Below, one piece after another: positions 26,391-34,489 of a DNA stretch of 64,000 bases; position 1 is the stretch's first letter, and each line of letters starts with the position of its first letter. The DNA lies in NCBI RefSeq assembly GCF_000426465.1, contig NZ_KE384527.1, positions 144,737 to 208,736 on the forward strand, given 5' to 3'. The DNA is from Epilithonimonas caeni DSM 17710 (GTDB taxonomy: Bacteria > Bacteroidota > Bacteroidia > Flavobacteriales > Weeksellaceae). Made by a program: the position numbers and the translations under genes. The notes beneath the pieces were generated by a model. That model was not told where the DNA came from. It saw only the letters and a program-made list of their open reading frames with translations, and did not search any database.

Positions 26391-27113
26391 ATGATTAAAA
26401 AACTATTTGCTGAATTTTTCGGCACATTTTGGTTGGTTTTCGGAGGTTGCGGAAGTGCGATCTTCGCTTCACAGATCGCTCCAGCTTCTAATGGACAATT
26501 GGGAATTCTTTTATTAGGTGTCGCTTTGGCATTCGGACTTACGGTTCTTACCATGGCTTATGCCGTAGGGCATATTTCAGGTGGGCATTTTAATCCGGCT
26601 GTATCTTTTGGCCTTTTGGCCGGTGGCAGATTTCCTGGAAAAGATTTACTTCCTTACATTGTGGCACAATGTGTTGGCGCTATTGCAGCAGCAGCAGCCT
26701 TAAGTTTCATCAACGGTGGTTCTGGTGACGGAAGTGCAGGTGCCTTTGCCTCTAATTTTTATGGAGAAGCAGTATATTTTGGGAAAAGTTATTCTTTGGG
26801 AGCTGCGTTTTTGACAGAGTTTCTTTTGACAACATTCTTTTTGATTATTATCCTGGGAGCAACAGATAAATTTGCCAACGGAAAATTTGCAGGAATTGCT
26901 ATTGGTCTTGGTTTAACTTTGATACACTTGATCTCTATTCCAATCACCAATACTTCCGTAAATCCAGCGAGATCCCTTTCTCAGGCTATTTTTGCAGGAA
27001 GTTTTGCTCTATCACAAGTTTGGTTATTTTGGGTAGCTCCAATTTTAGGGGGAATCACCGGTGGTCTGATCTACAAATTCTTATTACAAAGAAATGATGC
27101 TGAAGTAGCATAA
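26391..27113 (+). CDS. aqpZ: Aquaporin Z-type water channel
   Basis: This is a six-helix major intrinsic protein of 240 residues in the inner membrane. Both half-helix NPA boxes are present: [11 protein letters not shown] (about 64-74) and [11 protein letters not shown] (about 188-198). The second has the SVNPARS context of water-selective aquaporins rather than glyceroporins. It is monocistronic and divergent from the LLM gene, with a terminator after it. Confidence 0.95.
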   Translation: MIKKLFAEFFGTFWLVFGGCGSAIFASQIAPASNGQLGILLLGVALAFGLTVLTMAYAVGHISGGHFNPAVSFGLLAGGRFPGKDLLPYIVAQCVGAIAAAAALSFINGGSGDGSAGAFASNFYGEAVYFGKSYSLGAAFLTEFLLTTFFLIIILGATDKFANGKFAGIAIGLGLTLIHLISIPITNTSVNPARSLSQAIFAGSFALSQVWLFWVAPILGGITGGLIYKFLLQRNDAEVA

Positions 27114-27134
27114 TAATATTTACATTAATAATAC

Positions 27135-27165
27135 AAAACCTCGAAAAAATACATTTCGAGGTTTT
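27135..27165. terminator. Terminator after aqpZ, shared with the convergent gene
   Basis: AAAACCTCGAAA and TTTCGAGGTTTT are perfect 12-bp arms with a 7-nt loop. T-tracts lie on both sides, and the last base overlaps the stop codon of the minus-strand gene. Confidence 0.85.
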
Positions 27166-27704
27166 TATTTTTTAGAATTGAAATTATTTTTGAATATTAA
27201 TTCCTCTTGTTTTCCTTTCAATTCAAATTTTTTAACCAGGAGATTCCGAGCGAGATTCCTTATAAAAAGTTCTTTATCACACAATGCCCAATAAGAATCT
27301 TCATGAATGGTTTTAGGTTCTCTGATCTTGTAAAAAGTTGTTTCCCAATTATCCTCATTATGGTAAAATTCTATGATTCCACAGTGTTTGGGAATAACAT
27401 TGTGATCAATCATTCCCATTGGTAAAAGAAAGCTGAACGAATTACAGATATAATCTCCGCAACCGATCTTATCATGCTTTAGAAACTTCTCTCCAGTTGT
27501 TTGATTAGTATAGAACTTTTTAAAATCATTTTTAAAATCAGATCTGGATAATTTGATCTCTATCTCGTGACTGAAACCTAAGTTATCAATCAGTAGAATA
27601 TCAGCTTCCCAATCGGAATGGAAAAAATTGGTCAAAACGATCTCTTTATCAAAATCGCAATTGACATTAACAAAATTGTGAACAAGTTCTTCTATTTTCA
27701 ACAT
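27165..27704 (-). CDS. MmcB-like PD-(D/E)XK nuclease-fold protein
   Basis: This 179-residue protein is probably a restriction-endonuclease-fold enzyme. D35 in EADILLID and E49-x-K51 in SHEIEIKLSRSDF form the PD-(D/E)XK core, and E21 could be the motif I glutamate. The arrangement core-KxSRxDFxxD-YICNSFSFLLP-VIPKHCGIIE resembles the MmcB family linked to DNA repair. It is the last gene of a minus-strand run and lies 12 bp after the DUF5715 gene. The DNA target, if any, is unknown. Family assignment is from pattern only. Confidence 0.65.
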   Translation of the reverse strand: MLKIEELVHNFVNVNCDFDKEIVLTNFFHSDWEADILLIDNLGFSHEIEIKLSRSDFKNDFKKFYTNQTTGEKFLKHDKIGCGDYICNSFSFLLPMGMIDHNVIPKHCGIIEFYHNEDNWETTFYKIREPKTIHEDSYWALCDKELFIRNLARNLLVKKFELKGKQEELIFKNNFNSKK

Positions 27705-27716
27705 CCCTGATATGTT

Positions 27717-28310
27717 CTAATATTTCCGAACCGTAACGTGGTAACAGCTTTGTTGCTTTTCTTTGATGTAAAATATGCGTCCAAGATTTTTGTAATATTC
27801 AAGAATCTTCTCCAGTTCTTTTTCAAGTTTTGTATTGACCTTCAGTTTATGGTCAAATCGAACATATGAAATATCAAAGGCAGCTCCGTAATTATGAGAA
27901 CTTATCCCTAATGATGCATTGGCATTAACTTTTCTTAATCGGCATTGGTCTTCCAAAGTTCTTGTAACAGATGACACAACGAAGAAACTCTTGGTCTCGG
28001 TTGCAAATTTATTTGCCATATTTTCCAGTGTTGTTCTTGCTTTTTTCACCAAATAAGGCCGGCTGTATTCCAAAGGCTGCAGACGGTAACCTCGGGATTT
28101 CTTTTTTACTTTTACAAATTTTCCTTTAGCAATATATTTGTCCACTGCTTTGGTGTTTTCCAAGATATTGACCCCGAAATTTTGAGCAGCTAATAAATGA
28201 GGTTTATATAGTTCGGTTGGTTCTACTTTCAGAACCGTTTTCAGATCATAACATTTTTGTGATTTGAAGACAGAAAAAAACAATGGAAAAACCAAAAATA
28301 ACAATCTCAT
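27717..28310 (-). CDS. DUF5715 family protein, M15 (VanY-like) peptidase fold, exported
   Basis: This 197-residue protein has a signal peptide (MRLLFLVFPLFFSVFKSQ). VSSVTRTLEDQ with R117, SSHNYGAAFDISY with H139 and D146, and H191 in SCYHVTVR match the arginine and the zinc-binding His-Asp-His of M15 D,D-carboxy/endopeptidases. A role in peptidoglycan trimming in the periplasm is therefore plausible, although the family carries a DUF name. It is followed by the MmcB-like gene at 12 bp. Confidence 0.75.
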   Translation of the reverse strand: MRLLFLVFPLFFSVFKSQKCYDLKTVLKVEPTELYKPHLLAAQNFGVNILENTKAVDKYIAKGKFVKVKKKSRGYRLQPLEYSRPYLVKKARTTLENMANKFATETKSFFVVSSVTRTLEDQCRLRKVNANASLGISSHNYGAAFDISYVRFDHKLKVNTKLEKELEKILEYYKNLGRIFYIKEKQQSCYHVTVRKY

Positions 28311-28380
28311 TTAATAGAATACTTAGATAGATTAAATTTGTGTTTTTTCAAATATAATTAATTATAAATAAAATACAAAT

Positions 28381-29364
28381 TTAAGATACCAAAAGACTAC
28401 AACCACGGATATCAGAATGGTCAATTCTTCCTAAAACTTGGAATGCATCATTTTCAATTTTTCCCAGGTCCTGAGTCGCAATAAAAGAGCAAGAATGTCT
28501 GTTGGCCAGATCGACGATATTAATGGCACCTGTTCTCCCATCATCAACATAAGAAAATGGGTCTTCGGTATTTCTGATCAGGATTCTCATCCAGTTTGGA
28601 CTTTTATAGATATTTTCTCCTAAAGAATAAGCTTGGGAAAGTAGTTCCGTCATCGAATATTCTGAGTAGATCTTTTCCGTTCTGAACCCTTTTTGAAAAA
28701 TTTTCAGCAACTCATCTTTTGTTATTTCTTCTTTTCTCCCCTTCATTCCCCCTGTTTCGATTACAGTAAGAGTGTTGGAGAATTGGAGCGTTTGGGAGTT
28801 TGAATCACAAAAATCCAGAAAATCCAACAATGCGAATGAAACTCCGAAAAGAATTACTTTTTTATCTTTCAAGTTATTGAGCAGATCAAATAATTCCTTA
28901 TGGTTGTAAAGAAAATATCCATTCTCTGGTTTATCGGATTTTTTGATCAAATAATCAATCATATAGATCAGAGACGAATGTGGGTTTTCAGAATAATTGG
29001 GCAATAATCCCAGAAAAATATAATCTTCCGGTTTGCCAATAAATTGCTCAAAACTTTTGTAAATGCTTTCTTCATATAAAGAAAAATCTGCGATATAGTG
29101 TTTGGATCGATTCATTTGTGTGGTTCCGGAACTTTGAAAATAATTCCCGGTTTCAGAATTTCTGTCTAAAACTAAATGATTTTTAAACATCTCAATCGGT
29201 AAAAAAGGCAGATCAGATACCTGTTTTACGCTTGATGGATCAATGTTTAAATAATCAACAAATTTTCTGTAAACTTCTACATTTTCATATTGATAACGAA
29301 AGGTTTCCAAACAAGCTGTTTCGAAATCAGCTTCGGTTTGTATGTCGAAAATATTCTGCTTCAT
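28381..29364 (-). CDS. LuxE/PaaK-family acyl-protein synthetase-like protein
   Basis: This 327-residue protein belongs to the adenylate-forming superfamily branch of LuxE. YFQSSGTTQMNRSKHYIAD carries the SSGTT phosphate-binding loop. YSEYSMTELLSQAYS (E-x-x-M/T-E) and the C-terminal LGRIDHSDIRGCSLLV follow the family order. LuxE activates a fatty acid for reduction by LuxC, but no luxC or reductase is near, so the acyl acceptor is unknown. A TTG three codons upstream could also be the start. It lies 24 bp after lpxH. Confidence 0.8.
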   Translation of the reverse strand: MKQNIFDIQTEADFETACLETFRYQYENVEVYRKFVDYLNIDPSSVKQVSDLPFLPIEMFKNHLVLDRNSETGNYFQSSGTTQMNRSKHYIADFSLYEESIYKSFEQFIGKPEDYIFLGLLPNYSENPHSSLIYMIDYLIKKSDKPENGYFLYNHKELFDLLNNLKDKKVILFGVSFALLDFLDFCDSNSQTLQFSNTLTVIETGGMKGRKEEITKDELLKIFQKGFRTEKIYSEYSMTELLSQAYSLGENIYKSPNWMRILIRNTEDPFSYVDDGRTGAINIVDLANRHSCSFIATQDLGKIENDAFQVLGRIDHSDIRGCSLLVS

Positions 29365-29388
29365 TGCTTTCAAATCAAATATTGAAAT

Positions 29389-30153
29389 TTAATCTTCAAA
29401 TTTTTTAACCTCAAATGATTGTCCATCATAAACACCATAAGTAAAATAGACTATCCAATCGCCAAGGTTGATATATTTTGCACCTTTTCCCAGGTCAAAA
29501 ACTAAAGGAAGATGACGATGCCCAAAAACAAAATAATCGATATTTTCGGTTTTAAGTTTTTCCTTGGAATATTGTATCAGAAACTCTTTGTCTTCTCCCA
29601 GAAATTCCTTGTCCTCTTCACCTGATATCAATTTATTTTTCTGAGACATGTAATTGGCAATTCTCATTGCAATATCAGGATGTAACCATCTAAAAGCCCA
29701 CTGAGCCAGAGGATTGGTAAAGACCTTCTTCATTCTTTTATAGCCTTTATCGCCAGGCCCAAGACCATCGCCGTGCGCCAGAAGAAAGTTTTTATCAGAG
29801 ATCTTGTAATATCTTTTTTCAAAGAACACCGGGATTCCCAATTCCTCCTCGAAGTAATTTTTCATCCAAAGATCATGATTCCCAACAAAGAAATAGATAT
29901 CAATGCCAGAATCTTTCAGTTCCGCAATTTTTCCCAAAACCCTGATGTAACCTTTCGGAACCACATATTTCCACTCGTGCCAAAAATCAAAGAGATCTCC
30001 CATTAAAAAAAGAACTTGTGCATCTTTTTTGATATTATCAAGCCAACGGATGAATTTTTCTTCCCGAATCCTACTCTGTTGCAAATCAGGAACTCCGAAA
30101 TGTTGGTCGGAAGCGAAATATATTTTTTTACCAGATTGTAGATCGATCTGCAT
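29389..30153 (-). CDS. lpxH: UDP-2,3-diacylglucosamine diphosphatase
   Basis: This peripheral membrane metallophosphoesterase hydrolyses UDP-2,3-diacylglucosamine to lipid X in lipid A synthesis. It has 254 residues. The motifs are ASDQHFG (D16, H18), MGDLFDFWHEW, FVGNHDLWM, AHGDGLGPGD and FGHRHLPLV, giving the di-manganese site. The first motif is D-Q-H rather than D-L-H. It is located between a small membrane protein and the LuxE-like gene on the same strand. Confidence 0.92.
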   Translation of the reverse strand: MQIDLQSGKKIYFASDQHFGVPDLQQSRIREEKFIRWLDNIKKDAQVLFLMGDLFDFWHEWKYVVPKGYIRVLGKIAELKDSGIDIYFFVGNHDLWMKNYFEEELGIPVFFEKRYYKISDKNFLLAHGDGLGPGDKGYKRMKKVFTNPLAQWAFRWLHPDIAMRIANYMSQKNKLISGEEDKEFLGEDKEFLIQYSKEKLKTENIDYFVFGHRHLPLVFDLGKGAKYINLGDWIVYFTYGVYDGQSFEVKKFED

Positions 30154-30167
30154 AAAAATAAGTTTAG

Positions 30168-30371
30168 TTAATCAAAGTTGTTACGTTCGTCGTTTTGGTC
30201 TCTTTTGCTGTAGATCCACATTCCAATTCCCAGACCTATTACTGCTGCAAAAGCGGTCATCAAAGCTCTGGATAATTTATCTGGTGCATCATTTCCAATA
30301 TAGTTCATTAGGAAAACGATCAAAAATGTGATGACAGCAATTAAAATATACTTTGGATTTTTCAAATGCAT
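30168..30371 (-). CDS. Small two-helix membrane protein, function unknown
   Basis: This 67-residue protein has helices at about 8-24 (ILIAVITFLIVFLMNYI) and 36-54 (ALMTAFAAVIGLGIGMWIY) and a charged tail (SKRDQNDERNNFD). It lies 4 bp after the DUF3575 gene and 14 bp before lpxH, so it is in the same transcript. The glycine-rich second helix could pack against a partner. No family is recognised. Confidence 0.75.
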   Translation of the reverse strand: MHLKNPKYILIAVITFLIVFLMNYIGNDAPDKLSRALMTAFAAVIGLGIGMWIYSKRDQNDERNNFD

Positions 30372-30375
30372 TATT

Positions 30376-30999
30376 CTAAAGTTTATAAGAAATCATTAAG
30401 CCACCTTTATAAGGAAGCAACTCCCCGCTCCTATTTGTCTCTCTTCCCATAGAATCTCCATCTGTATCATAGCGGTCGCCACTCAACTTGTCATATCCTT
30501 TGTAAAAACTTTGCATTGTCCCAAGACCAAGATATAGATCAAGATTCCATCGTTCGCCCAGAGTAAACTGATAACCTGCTAATCCGCCTAACATAAATGA
30601 ATATCCTCTTTGATATAAATTAGAATTAATATAAGGCGTAACTTCTCCGTTCTTATGGGTATAAAAATTATCATTCCAATATCCCCACTTTTGGATATTA
30701 AATCGTGCTAATGAAAAATCAACGCCGACATAGAATTTCTTAAAAACCTCATTGAAATAATACCTTCCATTAAAACCCAACATATAAACTTGTGCGTGTT
30801 TTCCTGCAAATGATTTCCAAGGAGAAACAAATAAATCCGCCTGTCCAGTAATATGTTCTGAGAAACCGTGCTCAATACCTATATTTAATATTCCTACAGG
30901 TAGAAATAAAGCGTTTGCCTTTATATAAGTTTCATTTTTCTGTGAAAAGCAAAAGACTGAGACCAATATTAAACTTAAAGTTATGAGTTTTTTCATCAT
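30376..30999 (-). CDS. DUF3575 family outer-membrane beta-barrel protein
   Basis: This 207-residue protein has a signal peptide (MMKKLITLSLILVSVFCFS, then QKNET). The pattern ANALFLPVGILNIGIEHGFS, FVSPWKSFAGKHAQVY and GRYYFNEVFKKFYVGVDFS is typical of DUF3575 barrels of Bacteroidetes; LPYKGGLMISYKL gives the last strand. Its ATG overlaps the stop of the thioredoxin-like gene by one base, so translation is coupled. Role unknown. Confidence 0.82.
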   Translation of the reverse strand: MMKKLITLSLILVSVFCFSQKNETYIKANALFLPVGILNIGIEHGFSEHITGQADLFVSPWKSFAGKHAQVYMLGFNGRYYFNEVFKKFYVGVDFSLARFNIQKWGYWNDNFYTHKNGEVTPYINSNLYQRGYSFMLGGLAGYQFTLGERWNLDLYLGLGTMQSFYKGYDKLSGDRYDTDGDSMGRETNRSGELLPYKGGLMISYKL

Positions 31000-32168
31000 T
31001 ATTTTTTGTTCAGGATTTCGTTCATTTTTGTAGCATCTCTGTTTTCTTCTTTTGCAAAGTTTGCTGCCATTCCTGCAAACATTTTAGCTTCCTCCTTTTT
31101 TCCCAGTTTGTCATATAATGTTGCCAAAATACTTGTAGAATCAAAGTTTTCTGAAGACATTACAACTTTCTCGGTCCAACGTGCTGCGGCTTGAAGAGAT
31201 TTGATATCTTTTGATTGTTCACTGATCGTACTTGCTGCTGCCAGCAACTCGCTGTTATTGAACTCATCGGGATTTTTATAATATTCTAGTGCAGTTTTCT
31301 CGTAAGCCGGAAAATTCTCGTGTGCAGAGTAATAATTCAGCTTATAAAGATTCAAACTTTTTATAAGCTCTTCTTTCGGGAACAAACCTTCTCCTTCTTT
31401 AAGGATCTTTGCATCATCGATTGTTTTTGTTTTTTCATCTATTGCTGATGTTACCAATTTCATCAATTTAAGATAATTGTCAAACTGCTTATAATTATTC
31501 TCCGGAAGAAGCTTTGTGATCTCAGATCTATTTGCTGTGAAAACTTTATAATTGGCATCATCTACAGATTGGGTAAAATTCAGAAGTGCATTGATCTCTT
31601 CGCCAGAAAACTCTTTGTCTTTTTTATTGACAAAATATTTTTCGGAGGCCTGCTTTGCTAAAACGGGATCTTTACTTGCATAAAGATTAATAAAGTTCAA
31701 TAAACCTGCTTGGTCCAATTTCCCTTTTAGAAATTCATCTTTTAGATTTGTGTTAACCAGACTTGGATTGTTATTCTTTTTCCCTAATGCCAGGAATTCT
31801 TCCGTTTTGATATAACCCAATTCCTTGCCTACAATTTCGCCTTCTCCGTTTAAAAACAATAAAGTTGGGTAACTTCTGATTCCGTATTTTGAAGCCAGGC
31901 TTGGACCTTCGCCTTTTTCCATATCGAAATGGGCGTTGATGAAGTTTTTGTTGTAGTAATCTGCAACGTTTTTATCTGTGAAAACATTTTTCTCCATTAA
32001 CTTACAAGGTCCACACCAGGCCGCATAGGCATCCAGAAAAACCAATTTCTTCTCAGCTTTGGCCTTAGCTAGAATGGTTGCAAAATCAGAATCTTCAAAT
32101 TTGATGGACTGTTGAGAAAAACTCAATTGAGAAACTAGTAATATTAGGAAAAATGATATCTTGTTCAT
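30999..32168 (-). CDS. Exported thioredoxin-family protein
   Basis: This 389-residue protein has a signal peptide (MNKISFFLILLVSQLSFS). The thioredoxin domain carries the active site YAAWCGPCKLMEKNVF (about 47-62), with a conserved SYPTLLFLNGEGE. From about 150 to the end lies an alpha-helical region likely built of repeats, as in periplasmic thiol-disulphide proteins of Bacteroidetes. It probably keeps cysteines reduced or isomerised in the periplasm. It heads the minus-strand run, with the DUF3575 gene overlapping its stop. Confidence 0.85.
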   Translation of the reverse strand: MNKISFFLILLVSQLSFSQQSIKFEDSDFATILAKAKAEKKLVFLDAYAAWCGPCKLMEKNVFTDKNVADYYNKNFINAHFDMEKGEGPSLASKYGIRSYPTLLFLNGEGEIVGKELGYIKTEEFLALGKKNNNPSLVNTNLKDEFLKGKLDQAGLLNFINLYASKDPVLAKQASEKYFVNKKDKEFSGEEINALLNFTQSVDDANYKVFTANRSEITKLLPENNYKQFDNYLKLMKLVTSAIDEKTKTIDDAKILKEGEGLFPKEELIKSLNLYKLNYYSAHENFPAYEKTALEYYKNPDEFNNSELLAAASTISEQSKDIKSLQAAARWTEKVVMSSENFDSTSILATLYDKLGKKEEAKMFAGMAANFAKEENRDATKMNEILNKK

Positions 32169-32347
32169 CCTTAGAATAAATCGAATTAACTGCGAAGATA
32201 ACCATAATATAAGAATTGACCGAGAGTGAAATAGTAAAGTTTTAATTTTTTAACTTTGCAAATCTCCAATTTGGACTTTTAGATGAAAGAATAAAGATAA
32301 AAGAGTTTCAAGAATCTGTTTTAAATTTACAATCTCTAAAACACTTG

Positions 32348-32400
32348 CTTTGTCATTCCGTAGGAATCTCAGCAGTTTAGATTGCTACGGAATGACAAAG
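32348..32400. repeat. Long REP-like hairpin
   Basis: CTTTGTCATTCCGTAG at 32348-32363 pairs perfectly with its complement at 32385-32400. An inner 5-bp stem (AATCT/AGATT) lies in the loop. The word TGTCATTCCGTAGGAATCTC is familiar as a widespread Bacteroidetes repeat. Confidence 0.8.
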
Positions 32401-32443
32401 TTGGATTTTTATGTTGAAGATTTTAAATAAATAAATAGAATCT

Positions 32444-32538
32444 GCAGCCCGACTTGAGCGGAAATCCTTTTTTGCGTGGACTCTAGTTAGAAAACGTGAG
32501 CAAAAAAGATTGGGAGCGGAAGGCGGAAATAGCTGCCC
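32444..32538 (+). repeat. Structured intergenic element, copy 1
   Basis: The 95-bp element starts GCAGCCCGACTTGAGCGGA and ends GGAAGGCGGAAATAGCTGCC. The terminal arms GCAGC and GCTGC pair, and an inner 9-bp stem CTTTTTTGC/GCAAAAAAG lies between them. A second copy with the same ends lies at 61994-62073. It ends 28 nt before the DUF3822 start. Confidence 0.75.
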
Positions 32539-32566
32539 AAAAAATTAATTTTATTGACATCAAAAT

Positions 32567-33283
32567 ATGAGGAAATTATCCTTGCTTTTTACAAAAGATG
32601 GTTTGCAGTGGCAGATCTCCAGATCCAAAAAGGTCTTGGAAGAAAAAATCTGGCTGAAAGATGAAGAAACGCCAAAAAATCTGGTGGAAGAGAAACTGCA
32701 TGGGATCTTGGCTTCCGAGAAGTTTTCCGAGATCTCTGTAATATCGGCTATCAATCATTTTTCGATTGTGGAGGAAGGATTTGACCAGCACGATTTGGGC
32801 TATGATTTGATTTCGTATAATTCCGATATCAGAAAAGATGCAGAAGAGCTGATGCTTTCTGTGAATAAGAAATTCGGGATTCAGTTTTATTATAGCTTTC
32901 CGAAAGATTTTTACACAAAAATAAAACAGTTGGAAGTTCCTGTTCATTTCAATTTTTCAGGTGAAAAGTTTCTGAATTCCCTGAATGTGAAAAACCGAAA
33001 AGAAATTCACGTGAACCTTTACCATCAGCAAGCAGAATTTTTCGCTATTGAAAACAAAAAAGTGATTCTTTACAATAACCTGGATGCAGCCTCGGAAGTG
33101 GATTTTCTTTATTTCATAATGTTTACATTGAGTAAAATCGATTTCGGAATTTCTGAAACTTACTTTTATATTTATGGAGAAACAACTGAAAACGAAACAT
33201 TCATTTCGGAAATGCAGAAATTTGTCCCAAATCTGAAAATCGTTTTTGATAATCTTCACAAAAAGAATTTTGTTTTGAACTAA
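32567..33283 (+). CDS. DUF3822 family protein
   Basis: This 238-residue cytoplasmic protein of unknown role has an actin/hexokinase-like pattern suggested for the family (KDGLQWQISRSKK, SVISAINHFSIVEEGF, EKVILYNNLDAASEVDFLYF-type stretches). In Bacteroidetes it is usually next to rsmD, as here (179 bp upstream, same strand). That link suggests a role near ribosome assembly but does not prove it. No catalytic residues are obvious. Confidence 0.78.
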   Translation: MRKLSLLFTKDGLQWQISRSKKVLEEKIWLKDEETPKNLVEEKLHGILASEKFSEISVISAINHFSIVEEGFDQHDLGYDLISYNSDIRKDAEELMLSVNKKFGIQFYYSFPKDFYTKIKQLEVPVHFNFSGEKFLNSLNVKNRKEIHVNLYHQQAEFFAIENKKVILYNNLDAASEVDFLYFIMFTLSKIDFGISETYFYIYGETTENETFISEMQKFVPNLKIVFDNLHKKNFVLN

Positions 33284-33290
33284 TACTTTA

Positions 33291-33414
33291 AACCACAAAA
33301 GTCACAAAGGAAAAATTTAAAATTAAAACTTGAAAAGAATAAAAGTAAATTCTATTTTTATTCAGCTTTTGACAAAACTTAGAATCAATAAAATCTTTTG
33401 TGACATTTGTGGTT
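33291..33414. repeat. Long-range inverted repeat between DUF3822 and rsmD
   Basis: A 19-bp arm at 33291-33309 and its near-perfect complement at 33396-33414 (one mismatch) enclose about 86 bp. The arm word CACAAAAGTCACAAAG belongs to a repeat family also found at 36677-36693 and 54804-54819. Confidence 0.6.
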
Positions 33415-33462
33415 AATTTAAGATTTTGAGTTTGATCAATTATCATTTATCAACTATCATTT

Positions 33463-34029
33463 ATGTTTAGAATCATATCCGGAAAATGGAAAGCCAAGAA
33501 AATCGCGGCGCCAAAAAATTTCGATGTAAGACCAACGACCGACTTCGCAAAAGAAGCACTTTTCAGTATGATTGAAAACCGATTTGATCTGGAATTTTGT
33601 TCCGTTTTGGATTTGTTTGCCGGAATTGGTTCCATTACTTTAGAATTTGCTTCACGCGATTGTCAGGATATCACATCGATCGAACTAAATCCAAAACACG
33701 CCGGATTTATCAATTCCACAGCCAACGATTTGGATATGGGATTGCAAGTGAATGTCCAACGGGCAGATGTCTTCGATTGGCTGAAAAGGAAAAGAAATCA
33801 CGAGAAAAAGTATGATGTTATTTTCGCAGATGCGCCTTTCGAAACTGATGAAAGTAAATATAAAGAACTGATTGACCTGGTTTTAAACAATGGATTACTG
33901 AAACCACGGGGCGTTTTCATTCTGGAACATCAAAGTAGACTGAAGTTCTCTCATCCGAACCTGAAAGACACCAGAAAATATGGAAACGTGAGTTTTTCTT
34001 TCTTTGAAAGTCAGCCGATTTCTGAATAA
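33463..34029 (+). CDS. rsmD: 16S rRNA (guanine(966)-N2)-methyltransferase
   Basis: This Rossmann-fold SAM methyltransferase (188 residues) modifies G966 of 16S rRNA. MFRIISGKWKAKKI, RPTTDFAKEALFSMI and VLDLFAGIGSITLEFASR (motif I) are typical. The catalytic motif IV, usually (D/N)PP(Y/F), reads FADAPFET here, with alanine in place of the first proline. The rest of the protein looks intact. The partner gene upstream is DUF3822. Confidence 0.9.
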   Translation: MFRIISGKWKAKKIAAPKNFDVRPTTDFAKEALFSMIENRFDLEFCSVLDLFAGIGSITLEFASRDCQDITSIELNPKHAGFINSTANDLDMGLQVNVQRADVFDWLKRKRNHEKKYDVIFADAPFETDESKYKELIDLVLNNGLLKPRGVFILEHQSRLKFSHPNLKDTRKYGNVSFSFFESQPISE

Positions 34030-34042
34030 GATCAATTGTAAT

Positions 34043-34489
34043 ATGAAGAATTTAAACATCAGATCATTAATGGTTTTCGTTCTGTTTTTCAGTTTGAAAA
34101 TCTCTGCACAAAATTCTTACATCAATCAATATAAAACTGTTGCAACAGAACTTTCTCAGGAATTCGGGATTCCGACAGTTGTCATTCTTTCGATTGCTTA
34201 TATGGAAACCGGCGGCGGTACAAGTTCGGCCTGTAAAGTACTGAACAACCATTTCGGGATGACAGGAAAAAACGAAGTCAATAGTTCCAGATTCAAAAGT
34301 TTTACCGATTCCAAAGCTTCTTATCGCGCTTTCTGCGAATGGGTTTCGAAAAGGAAATTCTATGAAAAGCTAAAAGGTTCACAAAATCATAATGAATGGT
34401 TTGTTGCTATTGCTTCCTCTGGCTATTCTACAAAACCTGCAGAATGGAAGCAAAAACTGAACCTTGTAATGAAGAAAATCGGATTGTAA
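34043..34489 (+). CDS. Exported glucosaminidase-domain protein
   Basis: This 148-residue protein has a signal peptide (MKNLNIRSLMVFVLFFSLKISAQ). The mature part is a single mannosyl-glycoprotein endo-beta-N-acetylglucosaminidase-type domain: GIPTVVILSIAYMETGGG contains the catalytic glutamate (E in METGGG), then NHFGMTGKN and SYRAFCEWVSKRKFYEKL. It probably cleaves peptidoglycan glycans. It lies 13 bp after rsmD. The ATG at 34043 is preferred because it gives a clean signal peptide. Confidence 0.87.
   Translation: MKNLNIRSLMVFVLFFSLKISAQNSYINQYKTVATELSQEFGIPTVVILSIAYMETGGGTSSACKVLNNHFGMTGKNEVNSSRFKSFTDSKASYRAFCEWVSKRKFYEKLKGSQNHNEWFVAIASSGYSTKPAEWKQKLNLVMKKIGL

Larger units (their letters stand above)
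32169..32566. other. 398-bp non-coding divergent region with two repeat elements
   Basis: The region between the divergent thioredoxin-like and DUF3822 genes has no supported gene. It holds a promoter-like TAACTTTG on the plus strand at 32251-32258, a 16-bp perfect hairpin at 32348-32400 and a structured repeat at 32444-32538. Confidence 0.7.
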
